Below are positions 19,641-30,100 of a stretch of DNA of 64,000 nucleotides, piece after piece. The position numbers and the translations under genes are program-made. The DNA lies in assembly GCA_002699125.1 (NCBI GenBank), contig PABI01000152.1, positions 1 through 64,000 of the forward strand, read 5' to 3'. The notes beneath the pieces were generated by a model. It saw only the letters and a list, made by a program, of their open reading frames with translations, was not told the DNA's origin and did no database searches. Positions within the stretch are counted from its first letter, which is position 1. The number at the start of each line of letters is the position of its first letter. Source of the DNA: Anaerolineaceae bacterium. Its GTDB lineage: Bacteria > Chloroflexota > Anaerolineae > Promineifilales > Promineifilaceae.

Positions 19641-20999
19641 ATGCCTACCAAAAAAGTGAGTTTTACACAACTAACCCATGATGTCGTTTACAAGTCACCT
19701 GAACCACTTCCGTTTGCAGAAATCATGGCCAGGGTAAATGGTATCGCCCCAATTACCACCAAGAACCCTAAAAACACTATTCGTAATGCCGTTTCCCAAA
19801 GCCACATGATTGTCTCTACAGGCGACGGCCGTTTTGACTGGAAGCCCCGAGTTATCAACGGCTCCTTGATTCGGCACACAATTCAGACTGCAGAACTCCA
19901 CCAGAATCGACTGTATTGGGATGAAGATTTACGCGATGCGCTGTGTCCCACTTTTTTTGCCCCGCAAACGTATAAAGATCGGTCACCTGCACAGGTGACA
20001 TGCCCTAACGGTACAACGACAGCTTTCTCTTTGGAAATGTTTGCCCCAAGAATTTGGGGCACACCGGCTGTGCCTGAATTTTGGGAATGGTTTCACAGCA
20101 TGAAGGCTCATTCTGGCGATCATCTATTATTCGAAGTAGTGGACGGCGAAGCCAGACAGTATCGCCTAATTTTCCAGCACCGGAGTGATCGGGATGAAAC
20201 AATGATTGCAACCCGCAATCAGGAACTGGTAGCAATTGGCTTGAAACTTGTTCAGCAACGGCCGTATGGCATTTCATCGTGGGATTTCACCACCTATTTA
20301 CTGGCTACCGGCTTTTACCGCCATCCAGTCCCCCCGGATCCCTTCAGTGAATTGTGGCACGAGGTCCTATATGGCGAAGAATCAGACTCTGCCCAGTCTG
20401 AACCCGATCCGTTGGCCACTGAGCTATTTGGCGAGGCTGCGCAGGAATATAACTTTGAAAATCCCCCGAATTTACCCCGCGAATATGATCCCAGATACGG
20501 TCGTCGCCACACCCGTCAATCACGTAGTGCCCGCAGCCGCAGCATCACCAGCTTCCTTTTGCGCGTTAACCATCGGGCTCTGCCAGAGGTGTGGCGTGAC
20601 ATAGAACTGGCTGAGGACAATAATTTGGAAGACCTACATTTGCTGATTTAGTCTGCCTTCAGGTGGGGAGATGACCATCTTTACTCCTTCTTCCTTAGCG
20701 GCGATGCCACAGATGGCCGCAGTGAAATCGGCAGCCCCTGGTCAGATACAGCGCTGCATACACATCAGATACAACTAGCGCAACTGGAATTGCAAGAAGG
20801 CCAAACCTTTCTTTACTACTTTGATTATGGAGACAGCCACGAGTTTGAGGTGACTGTGTTAAAAATCGATCCGCTGGCTCCAAAAGCAGCCTATCCCTAC
20901 ATTCTGGAGTATCATGGACTGGCCCCACCTCAATATCCAGATTACGATGAGGAAACTGGTGAATTGAGTTGGGACCCGTACCGACATTGGCATCCGTAA
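19641..20999 (+). pseudogene. HARE-HTH-like plus pRiA4b ORF3-like protein, interrupted by an in-frame TAG at 20649-20651
   Basis: N-terminal VSFTQLTHDVVYKSPEPLPFAEIMARVNG... resembles HARE-HTH; C-terminal LEDLHLLI*SAFRWGDDHLYSFFLSG...FLYYFDYGDSHEFEVTVL continues in the same frame past the stop (CAG to TAG would explain it). Confidence 0.75.
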
Positions 21000-21023
21000 C
21001 AGATTTGACCCACTAAAATTTAG

Positions 21024-24000
21024 ATGCAAGTTCTTCACCTTCATTGGCTGACACCCACCCAACCGGGGCAAAACGGCCGCTTCTTCATCTGGACCGAAAC
21101 GACCGCCGCCAACCAACCCAGCCGCGACCGGCGGAAAAAATCGGCTCAGCCGCATCCTTTTGCTACCGACACCACGGAACTGCGCCAGCTGCTAAAAGAA
21201 ATCGGTTGGGCGGGTAAACTACCGGTCGAAGTGCTGTCGCTTTGGCTACCGACCAATCACTTTGGCCCCATACCATCTCCTGACCTGCCCCATAGTTGGG
21301 AAACGGATGATGCCCCGCCGGAACTGCTGCCGTGGACCATCGCTGGGTTGACGCTAGGACCGGTCCACGCCTTAACCTTGCTCACTTATTTACACGAGAA
21401 CATCCTGCCTCCCGCTGTGCGATTGGGCGAAGACGGCCGTTTCTGGCAAAATACCTTCGCTTTCATTCTGGAACTGCTGGCCCGACAGATGTATCGTCCC
21501 ACACTGGTTGAGACACACACCAAAGAAGGGCTGCGTTTTGAGGCCCGCTGGCAGCCATTGCTGGACGGCGAAGATGAGGCCCGTCGGGCAGCACAGCTCG
21601 CCGCAGCCATACCTCCCATCTGCCGTGCCGACGCCGAAAATCCGGAGGAGACACTGCCGCCCCGCGCCATCCTAGACAGCTTTCTGAACTACCTAACCGA
21701 TACGGCCGTACGCCAATGGGCCACCAGTCAAGAATTGTATCTTCCCACCAGCAATGACCCCGCTGTTGCCTGGTTACGCGCCCTATTTGCCGCTGATCCC
21801 ACCGTCCAGGCCAGCGCCGGACAGATGCAGCACTTCGCCAGCAGCTTCCGTGCCTGGGAAAGGGCGCTCACGGTCGCCGGAGACCGACACTATCGCGTCG
21901 CTTTAAGACTGCAGGCGCCCACCCAGCAGCAGGTCAAACAAACGAAAAAAGGAGCAGCTGCCTGGCAGCTGCATTACCTGCTGCAAGCCCGCGACGATAC
22001 CAGTTTACTGGTACCGGCCAGCGAAGTGTGGCGAAGCAAAAGCAGCGTGCTACAAGCATTGGACCGTCAATTCGAAAAACCGCAGGAGCGCTTGCTGACC
22101 GGATTGGGCTATGCCGCCCGCTTTTTCCCGCCGCTGCGGCGCAGTCTGCAGCAGCGCAGTCCTAGCAACATGATGTTGACAACCGACGAAGCCTACACTT
22201 TTTTGCGCCAATGTGCGCCGCAGCTGCAACGGGCCGGCTTTGGCCTCCTCGTCCCGCCCTGGTGGAACAAGCCCGGTACGCAGCTGGGTGTACGGCTGAA
22301 ACTGGGCTCCACATCAAAGTTAAAGGGGCAAACGGCCGTTTCCACCGGGCACATGAATCTAGATAACCTGGTGCGCTACCGTTGGCAGCTCTCATTGGGC
22401 GATACCGAGCTCAGCCGGGAAGAGTTCGACGCCCTGGTGGCGCTCAAATCGCCGCTGGTGCAAATTCGCGGCCAATGGGTACAGTTAGACCCCGAGCAAA
22501 TCGAAGCAGCCATCCGCTTTTGGCAGGAGCAGGATTGGGAAGGCGAGCTATCCTTGTTTGAGGCCATGAAGCTGGGGTTGAGCAGCGAAGACCAGCAACA
22601 CAGCGGCCTCCAGGTAGAAAGTGTCAAGTTAGATAATTGGTTGCAAAGCTGGCTCAACCGGCTGCAAGGGGATGAAAAGCTAGAGATGCTGCCACCGCCA
22701 GATGGATTGCAAGCGGAGTTACGACCGTACCAACAATATGGCTACGCCTGGCTGCATTTTGCCCGTCGCTGGGGCATGGGCGTCATCCTGGCTGACGACA
22801 TGGGGCTGGGCAAAACGATCCAGACCCTCGCGCTCATCCAGCAGCTCAAAGAAGAGCACGGCAGCCTGCCCGGCCCCGTTTTGCTCGTCTGTCCAACATC
22901 CGTAGTAACGAACTGGGAATTGGAGAGGCAAAAATTCACGCCCGGCATAAACGCGCTGGTGCATCAGGGCGGCGACCGGCTGCGGGATGAGGCCTTGATC
23001 GAAGCAACCCAGGATGTGGATATGGTGCTCACCAGTTATGCTCTGGTGCGCCGGGATGGCGACACGCTCAAACAGATCGACTGGTTCGCCGTGGCGCTGG
23101 ACGAGGCGCAAAATATCAAAAATGCCAGCACCAAACAAGCCCAAACCATTCGCAAGCTGCCGGCAGATTTCCGCCTGGCGCTGACCGGGACGCCGGTAGA
23201 AAATCGACTGTCGGAGCTGTGGTCGATTATGCACTTTTTGAACCCCGGTTTTTTGGGCGGGCAGAAGCAGTTCCGCCAGGATTTCACGCTGCCTATTGAG
23301 AAGTACGGCGATGAGGAAGCCGCTCAAAAATTGCGTAAATTAACACGGCCGTTCCTCCTGCGCCGCGTCAAAACAGACCCCACCGTCATCCAGGATTTGC
23401 CCGACAAGCAGGAGATGAAGGTGTATTGTCACCTCAGCGAAGAGCAAGCCACTTTGTATGAAGCAGTGGTGCGGGATGCGCTGGCGGCCATCGACGAGCA
23501 GGAGGAGGCTGGCATTGCCCGCAAAGGGTTGGTGCTGAGTATGCTGATGCAGTTAAAGCAGGTGTGTAACCATCCGGCCCAATATCTGCATGAGACGGAG
23601 GCGTATCAACCAGGGGAGGATAACGGCCGTTCGGGCAAACTCCAGCGCCTTAATGCCCTGCTGGACGAAATTTTGGCCGAGGGGGACCGGCTGCTCATCT
23701 TCAGCCAGTTCACCGAAATGGCCGACTTGCTGCAAAAATATATCCAAACCCGCTTTGGCGTACCCACACTCTACTTGCACGGCGGCGTGCCTGCCAAAAA
23801 GCGAGCTAAGTTGGTTGAACAGTTCCAACGAGAAGATGGCCCGCCTATCTTCTTCCTCTCGCTTAAAGCAGGCGGCACCGGGCTGAATCTCACCCGCGCC
23901 AACCACGTCTTCCATTTTGACCGCTGGTGGAATCCAGCCGTAGAAGACCAGGCCACCGACCGCGCCTTCCGCATTGGGCAGACGAAAAACGTGCTGGTGC

Positions 24001-24158
24001 ACAAATTTGTCTGCCTGGGAACGCTGGAAGAGCGCATCGACGCCATGATTGAAGACAAAAAAGCCCTGGCCCAAAGCATTATCGGCAGCGGTGAAAACTG
24101 GCTGACTGAGATAAGTACGGCCGACTTGCGGCACTTAGTCGCGTTGAGAAAGGATTGA
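21024..24158 (+). CDS. SNF2-family helicase/ATPase
   Basis: ILADDMGLGKTIQTLALIQ (Walker A), VALDEAQNIKN (DEAQ box), LALTGTPVENRLSELWSIMHFLNPG, FFLSLKAGGTGLNLTRANHVFHFDRWWNPAVEDQATDRAFRIGQ. Confidence 0.95.
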   Translation: MQVLHLHWLTPTQPGQNGRFFIWTETTAANQPSRDRRKKSAQPHPFATDTTELRQLLKEIGWAGKLPVEVLSLWLPTNHFGPIPSPDLPHSWETDDAPPELLPWTIAGLTLGPVHALTLLTYLHENILPPAVRLGEDGRFWQNTFAFILELLARQMYRPTLVETHTKEGLRFEARWQPLLDGEDEARRAAQLAAAIPPICRADAENPEETLPPRAILDSFLNYLTDTAVRQWATSQELYLPTSNDPAVAWLRALFAADPTVQASAGQMQHFASSFRAWERALTVAGDRHYRVALRLQAPTQQQVKQTKKGAAAWQLHYLLQARDDTSLLVPASEVWRSKSSVLQALDRQFEKPQERLLTGLGYAARFFPPLRRSLQQRSPSNMMLTTDEAYTFLRQCAPQLQRAGFGLLVPPWWNKPGTQLGVRLKLGSTSKLKGQTAVSTGHMNLDNLVRYRWQLSLGDTELSREEFDALVALKSPLVQIRGQWVQLDPEQIEAAIRFWQEQDWEGELSLFEAMKLGLSSEDQQHSGLQVESVKLDNWLQSWLNRLQGDEKLEMLPPPDGLQAELRPYQQYGYAWLHFARRWGMGVILADDMGLGKTIQTLALIQQLKEEHGSLPGPVLLVCPTSVVTNWELERQKFTPGINALVHQGGDRLRDEALIEATQDVDMVLTSYALVRRDGDTLKQIDWFAVALDEAQNIKNASTKQAQTIRKLPADFRLALTGTPVENRLSELWSIMHFLNPGFLGGQKQFRQDFTLPIEKYGDEEAAQKLRKLTRPFLLRRVKTDPTVIQDLPDKQEMKVYCHLSEEQATLYEAVVRDALAAIDEQEEAGIARKGLVLSMLMQLKQVCNHPAQYLHETEAYQPGEDNGRSGKLQRLNALLDEILAEGDRLLIFSQFTEMADLLQKYIQTRFGVPTLYLHGGVPAKKRAKLVEQFQREDGPPIFFLSLKAGGTGLNLTRANHVFHFDRWWNPAVEDQATDRAFRIGQTKNVLVHKFVCLGTLEERIDAMIEDKKALAQSIIGSGENWLTEISTADLRHLVALRKD

Positions 24159-24159
24159 T

Positions 24160-25008
24160 ATGGGCTGGTACTACGACTATAAACCAACAATTGAAACAGA
24201 TAAGGGCATCAAGGCCAAGAGCAAGCGCGGCGACTTTGTCAAAAATTGGTGGGCGACGCGCTGGATTGCGGCCATGGAGCGAGTCATGGATCGCGGTCGT
24301 TTGCAGCGAGGGCGCCGCTATGCGCGCAAGGGGCAGGTTCTCTCCTTGGAAGAAGGTAAAGGGCGGATAATGGCCAAAGTGCAGGGGTCGCGGCGCACGC
24401 CTTACAAAGTGACCATCGAGCTATCGCCGCTTTCGGAGAAGGATTGGGAAAAGGTGCTGGTAGCGCTGGCGGAACGGCCGTATTTCGTGTCCCAACTGTT
24501 GGCTGGGGAAATGCCGCAGGAAATTGAGGAAGCATTCCAGGCAGCAAAACTGGACTTGTTCCCCAGCAGGCGAGGAGTGATACAAGCGTGCAGCTGCCCC
24601 GATTCGGCCGTCGTATGCAAGCATCTGGCAGCGGTGCATTACATTCTGGCCGAACGGTTCGACGAAGACCCATTCCTCTTGTTCCGCCTACGGGGCAAAA
24701 CACAGGAAGAGATTTTGGCTTCTTTGGGTACTGAGGAGGATGAACTAGAAACGGCCGTTTCCCCAGAATACAGTCCTGCATCCCCTTTATCTGAATCGGT
24801 GAACAACTTCTGGCAAATTGGCCCAGAACTGGAAAGTTTTTCGGTGCATATTGCCCCGCCTGAAGAACCATATCCCTTACTGGAACGGCTGGGCGAACCC
24901 GACTTCTTCCCCGAATCCCGCCGCTGGTTGGTTAAAGCATTCGATCTCGTTTCGGAAACGGTCGTGCAAATCGCCTTCCAAATAGAGGAACCTGCAAGCG
25001 GACTGTAA
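24160..25008 (+). CDS. SWIM zinc-finger protein
   Basis: SRRGVIQACSCPDSAVVCKHLAAVHYIL (CxC...CxH SWIM); directly follows the SNF2 gene. Confidence 0.88.
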   Translation: MGWYYDYKPTIETDKGIKAKSKRGDFVKNWWATRWIAAMERVMDRGRLQRGRRYARKGQVLSLEEGKGRIMAKVQGSRRTPYKVTIELSPLSEKDWEKVLVALAERPYFVSQLLAGEMPQEIEEAFQAAKLDLFPSRRGVIQACSCPDSAVVCKHLAAVHYILAERFDEDPFLLFRLRGKTQEEILASLGTEEDELETAVSPEYSPASPLSESVNNFWQIGPELESFSVHIAPPEEPYPLLERLGEPDFFPESRRWLVKAFDLVSETVVQIAFQIEEPASGL

Positions 25009-25213
25009 CTGTCTGACCTTGATAGCGGACAGATTATTTAAGAACGGCCGTTATCGAGAAAATGACTGCCTGAGGGACTTGATTTGCCTGAACAAACTCT
25101 TGCTCCACCGATTACTGAGCCGTGATTTTTATACGGTTGTTATTGCCCGATACGGGACTTTAGTTGCTTAAATCGATTTCGACAACAGCACCATTTTTTA
25201 CGGCTTCACCTCT

Positions 25214-27043
25214 CTATCTGGATTGCTGTTTTTGTACTAGCGTATCGAACGCAAGCCCACTGGTTGACGCTCCACCGCGACCGGTTTGACGATGGTGCCC
25301 TTGCCAGAGCACTACAGCCCCGTTTCGCCAGCGGCAGCGTTGCCATTTTGTCTCGACAACCGTGCCCGCCCGCTCGACCTCCTCCTCGGCTATATAGTAC
25401 GATTCGCCGGGCTCCGTTTCGAGGCCAACCCGGACCAGCCGGGTGCGCGGCGCGATCTTCTCGGGGATTATCCCCACTTGTCCTTCTAGCAGCCGCGGCA
25501 TGGCGGCTCGTTGTAACTGGATCTCGTGGTTGTCGTTCTCTAGGTGAACGGGGATGAAGGGTATCCAATGCTCGGCCACTGAAGTCATGAGCGTATACTG
25601 CACCTTGGCATCGTTCTGGGGCGCCGGCGGAGGCGGCGTAATGGCGCTCTGATATTTGCCATGGAGTTCCAGTGCCACCTGGCGGCCCTGCCGTGATTGG
25701 CCGTCGGACAGTTGCACGATGGTCTCAATCGCCCAGACCATGTTTGAAATCTCGTCGCGGACGAAGCTGACGCGCTCGACAGCCTCACTCTCTAGCCCGG
25801 CCGGTGTTGTGGCCGGCAAGAACAATCGTCCGTCGCTTGCACCTTTGTCGGTCAACCGGAACATCTGCCAACTCTGGGTGGGTCCGGCCGGGTCAACCGC
25901 CGGCTCGATCCAGAATCGCTCGCCAAACACATTGGTGACAGCAATACCCTGGATGCCGGTCAACGACCCAACCGGTAAATCGATCGGCATCAAGAACCAA
26001 TCGTTAGCGTATACCAGGCCAAATTCGATCAATAGCAACTTGGCGATATCGGTTGTGTCGGGGTCTATGTCGCCGAAGTTGATGACAGCTTCCTCGAATG
26101 CCCAGTGGCGCGTATTGGGCATGCCGTCGAATTGAATAGTCGCCGGCATAAAGCTGCTGACATTTATCGCGCCCGGCGCGCCTCCGCTATGGGAATCATC
26201 CGCTGCAACGGCGTCGAAATTAAACCAGTCCATTCGGCCGCCTCGATACTCAGCCGCCTCCAACGCCGCGGGCTGCTCACCACTGGGGGCAGAAAGCGCC
26301 AGGCTGTAGGCCAAATGCCGCGCATTCCAGGCCTGAAGCGATTCGTCCGGCTGTAAGAATTGTCGCTGCGCCCAGTTCAGCAACTCATCGCCCAGCGTGT
26401 CGATGGCCGACTTTTCTGGATCGACCATGCTCAGCCCGTCGGAAGCAAGCGCACCAGGCTGTAAGAGGTGGTGAACAAGCGCACCACCGTCGATGGCGCG
26501 CCCGGCGATGGCCGCATGCATCTGCCAGGCGGCGGCATGGGCCGTGATAGCGTTGTCGGCTTCTACGGTTTGGTCAGGCGCGATAAACGGGTAAGCATCG
26601 CGAAAATCGGTCATGCGGCCGCTATGGCCATTGTCGGTGAGCATCCTCTTCCAGCGGCGCCCGATGGCAAGGCGCAGATCGGTGTTGTAAAGGCGGCCCG
26701 CCAGGGCCAAGGGTACATCGCGCGCCTCAATGACCGCCTCGAGGGGTAAGTCAGGGTTATATGGCTGGATCGCGCCTCCCGGCATATGCAACTCGGTTAC
26801 CTCATCGGTGGTCCAGGCGACTTTCGCCTCAAGCGGCGATCCGGCGTCCTCGGCAATAAACTCGCCCATTTGCCATTGCCGGGCCAGCAGCCAAAGGGGA
26901 TCGCGCACCTCCGCTTGCAGAGCCCTTGTGAAGTCGGGGCGTCGCGGACGGCCTTCAAGACGGTTCCACATCAGTGTTGTCGGCACCCGCACCTTTCGCG
27001 TGAACACAGCTTCAATATTTTCCGTAACCACGTATTGATTCAT
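25214..27043 (-). CDS. Uncharacterised 609 aa protein, gene 5 of the S8/DUF6603-like operon
   Basis: Long high-GC ORF, same strand as the upstream genes; no recognised domain (MWNRLEGRPRRPDFTRALQAEVRDPLWLLARQWQMGEFIAEDAGSPLEAKVAW). Confidence 0.75.
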   Translation of the reverse strand: MNQYVVTENIEAVFTRKVRVPTTLMWNRLEGRPRRPDFTRALQAEVRDPLWLLARQWQMGEFIAEDAGSPLEAKVAWTTDEVTELHMPGGAIQPYNPDLPLEAVIEARDVPLALAGRLYNTDLRLAIGRRWKRMLTDNGHSGRMTDFRDAYPFIAPDQTVEADNAITAHAAAWQMHAAIAGRAIDGGALVHHLLQPGALASDGLSMVDPEKSAIDTLGDELLNWAQRQFLQPDESLQAWNARHLAYSLALSAPSGEQPAALEAAEYRGGRMDWFNFDAVAADDSHSGGAPGAINVSSFMPATIQFDGMPNTRHWAFEEAVINFGDIDPDTTDIAKLLLIEFGLVYANDWFLMPIDLPVGSLTGIQGIAVTNVFGERFWIEPAVDPAGPTQSWQMFRLTDKGASDGRLFLPATTPAGLESEAVERVSFVRDEISNMVWAIETIVQLSDGQSRQGRQVALELHGKYQSAITPPPPAPQNDAKVQYTLMTSVAEHWIPFIPVHLENDNHEIQLQRAAMPRLLEGQVGIIPEKIAPRTRLVRVGLETEPGESYYIAEEEVERAGTVVETKWQRCRWRNGAVVLWQGHHRQTGRGGASTSGLAFDTLVQKQQSR

Positions 27044-27125
27044 CCGTTACCTCCTGCGCGATTACCTGTCCCGGTCAAGCCCTGCCTCTCGGCCCGACGC
27101 ATCGAATTTTGCGCACTCATCGTCG

Positions 27126-30100
27126 TCAGTCCTCGTTCTGCAATGCGATATATACCTGATTATTGAAACTGAAGTTCAGCATGGCGGTGATTGGGTATAC
27201 GGTCACCGCGGAGAGCACCGCCGGCAACAAGGTTCCAAGCGCCGTTCTGTCCAGATCGGCCGGTTCAACGGTGCGTAACTGAGCGAAGTCCAGTGTCTCA
27301 TGCAGCGTCGCCACCAGATCGTCCCAGCGCCACTGGCCGCGGAATGCCGGCGGTGTAACCAGTAGGACAGCCTGCGGGGCCTCTGAATTAGGGCGATTGT
27401 AATGGAAGGCCAGCCCGCTGGTAACAATATCGGCCGGGATGACTTCGACCCATTCATCAAGCATTAGTCCAGTGTACGTCTTGCTAACAACAGCGGAGTC
27501 GATCTGGGCACCGGCGCCAAAATGAGCGCTGTAGAGTAGCTTGTCTTCGTCGAGTTCAAATGGATCGCCGTTGGCGAAGGTTTCCGGGAACTTAAGCCCT
27601 AGCCAGACATCATGTGGCCGATGGGGAAACTGCAGTGCCTCAAGGGTCACTTCGCCGGCCGCGCCCAAGGCGTTACCCAGCAGGTCTACCTGTTCCAACC
27701 AGCGCATCCGTTCCCGCACGCGGGCCAGGCCGTGCAACCAATCCTCCACCGGATAGGGAGTTGCATCTGGGCCGGTCATCAAATGTGTTAGCAAGTCCGC
27801 CCGATTGGCCCAGGCATTCTCCCACTCCGATAGCCGCTCTATGGAAAGGACGAACTCCGGCAAAACCATAAAAGCCTCGCCCAGCAATGCGTGCGCCGCC
27901 TCTTCGACGGCTGTCTGTGCCTTGTCATCGACCAGGGTGGACGCATTGGCTATGGCGTCTGTAGCCGTCGTTATCCGGCGATTTATGTCCTCGCTGAGAA
28001 AGCTGGCCTTCTGCTGCAAAGATTGCACGAGGGCAAACACGCTGTCACGGAACGGCGCGAGGTCCAAGGTGGCATGTTCTATCAGGGCAATGATTGGCAA
28101 AAACGCGGTTATATCGCTCAGTGTGGCGCCCACTCGAACGGCGCCATCTCGCAGCGCTTGCAAATTACCCAGTTCTGTGTCGAGCAGGGCGCGCAATGCT
28201 GGGACATCGGTCTCGAGGGTAGCGATTGGCGGCAGCGGCGCGATCACCTTGGTTGACACGATGCGTCCGGCGCGAATCAGCAAGGCCTGGCGTTCCTCGT
28301 CTGTCGCTGCAACTGGCAAGGCGGCGTACTCCGCCATGACATCGTCATAGTCGGTTTGCTTGGTTTGCCAGCTGGCGATCAGCTCGTCAAGCGCCTTAAG
28401 CATGGCAGCGAAGGGCGCCCGACGCCCCTCGGTTGCGGTGGTGAGGCTCGCCGCCTGAAGGCCGAAAGGCAACAACGGCCGCACACAGTCGGCATACTCG
28501 AGGATCCACTGGTCGATATTGTCGCGGGCTGCGTCGCGAGCTACTTCCGGGTCGATGCCCTCCGCCGTTGCCACGTCAAGCGCCGTTACCAATGCATCTA
28601 CGGCAGGCAAAGTGGCTTGCAGCTCGGCCAGGACGGCCGAGGCTTTGTCCGCTCGCACAATGAGGCCAACGTCCTCGCTTCGACTCGCCTCGTTTTGTAG
28701 CGCCAGATCGGTGGGACGCAACGGCCGCGCGCCCAGCAGGACACCGCGCAAGGCGCGGATGAGCGGCGCAAGCTCAAACAATGTCAAGCCGGCGGCACCT
28801 TCCGGTTTGTATTCCAGCATAAAGATGGCGTTGTCACTTGGTGAGGGAACACCGTTGACCGTGGCATAATCGATCAACAGGTCGTCAAAACCGGGCATGT
28901 CGCGCGCGCCGCCGGCGTCGACGAGATAGAAGAGATCGACAGGCGCCAGGCCCAGATCTGTCATGGATGGCGTTAGCGAATGATCGGTCGCCGTCGCCTC
29001 GTCACGCCAGGTGACGCGGGCGAATATCGTGTTGGTGGCTGGCATCTGTCCTGCCAGCCACTGCGCGATCGCGGGCTCCCCTTTGGCGCGCGGCCTGGTG
29101 TTGATTGGGTCGCCGGGCAAGAGCCCCCCTTCCAGATGCAACCCGACCCGATGGGTCAAGGTCTTGCCGCTGCGCGGGGTTTCCACCACCTGGGGCTCTG
29201 GGGGGTGCGTGCCCTTGCCGAAGGCATCGAGCGCAGCGCCGGCTCGCTCGTAGTTGCCGCGCACGACCTGGAAAACGCCCTCGGCCACAGCAAGATCGCC
29301 GACGGCATCGCCGATACTCCGTATCTTGGCTACGTGGCCATCGATCAGCGCTCCAATCTCGGCTGAGCTGGGAAGACCCGGCCCGCTGAACTCAGATAAC
29401 GGCGGTAGGTTGCTTAGGCCATAGGGATAGCTGGTCACGCCGGTCTCGGCAATATGATTCATGAAGGCCTCGCCGTCCACCACATTGCGTGCTTCCACCT
29501 GCGTGATGCTGTCCATCGCCGGTTCGGCGGTTTCCCGCGTGCGGCGGATGCGGTTGCCGGCCAGCGGGAAGGCCTGGCGCAGGTCATAGATCAAGCGATC
29601 GAGAAACAGATCGGGCTCGTCATGCAGGGCGCGTTCCAGTTGATAGCCCAGCAGCGCCCCAAGCGATTGGCTAGCGCGTATTCCTTCAATAGTATACGTG
29701 GCCAGGCGTACACGCTCCGAGGACAGGTCAACGGCCAGAAGATCGGGTTCGTCGGGTGTAGCATTTGCCAGATGGCCGTTGCGCAAGATCGCTGCCGTCA
29801 CGGCCTGGTCGAGCGAGGGCGCATGTATATGACCGTAATTCGCGCTGTCATGCATCAATTCAGGCTGGTCTTGCGGCGCGAAAATAGCGGCAAGTTCATC
29901 GTCAAGCTGCACGGGGCTCACGGTGTCTGGAGCGGGGCTGACATCCTCCAGCCAGCCGTAGGCGCCGATGTAAATACCGTCCCGGCTGAAACCCTCGTCC
30001 GACTCCCCGCGCATGTATCCGAGTTGTGCGGATTGCAGACCAAGCCGCCATGCATCCAGTCGGTAACTGAGACAGTCGATGTGCTCCACGAAGGCGCGTT

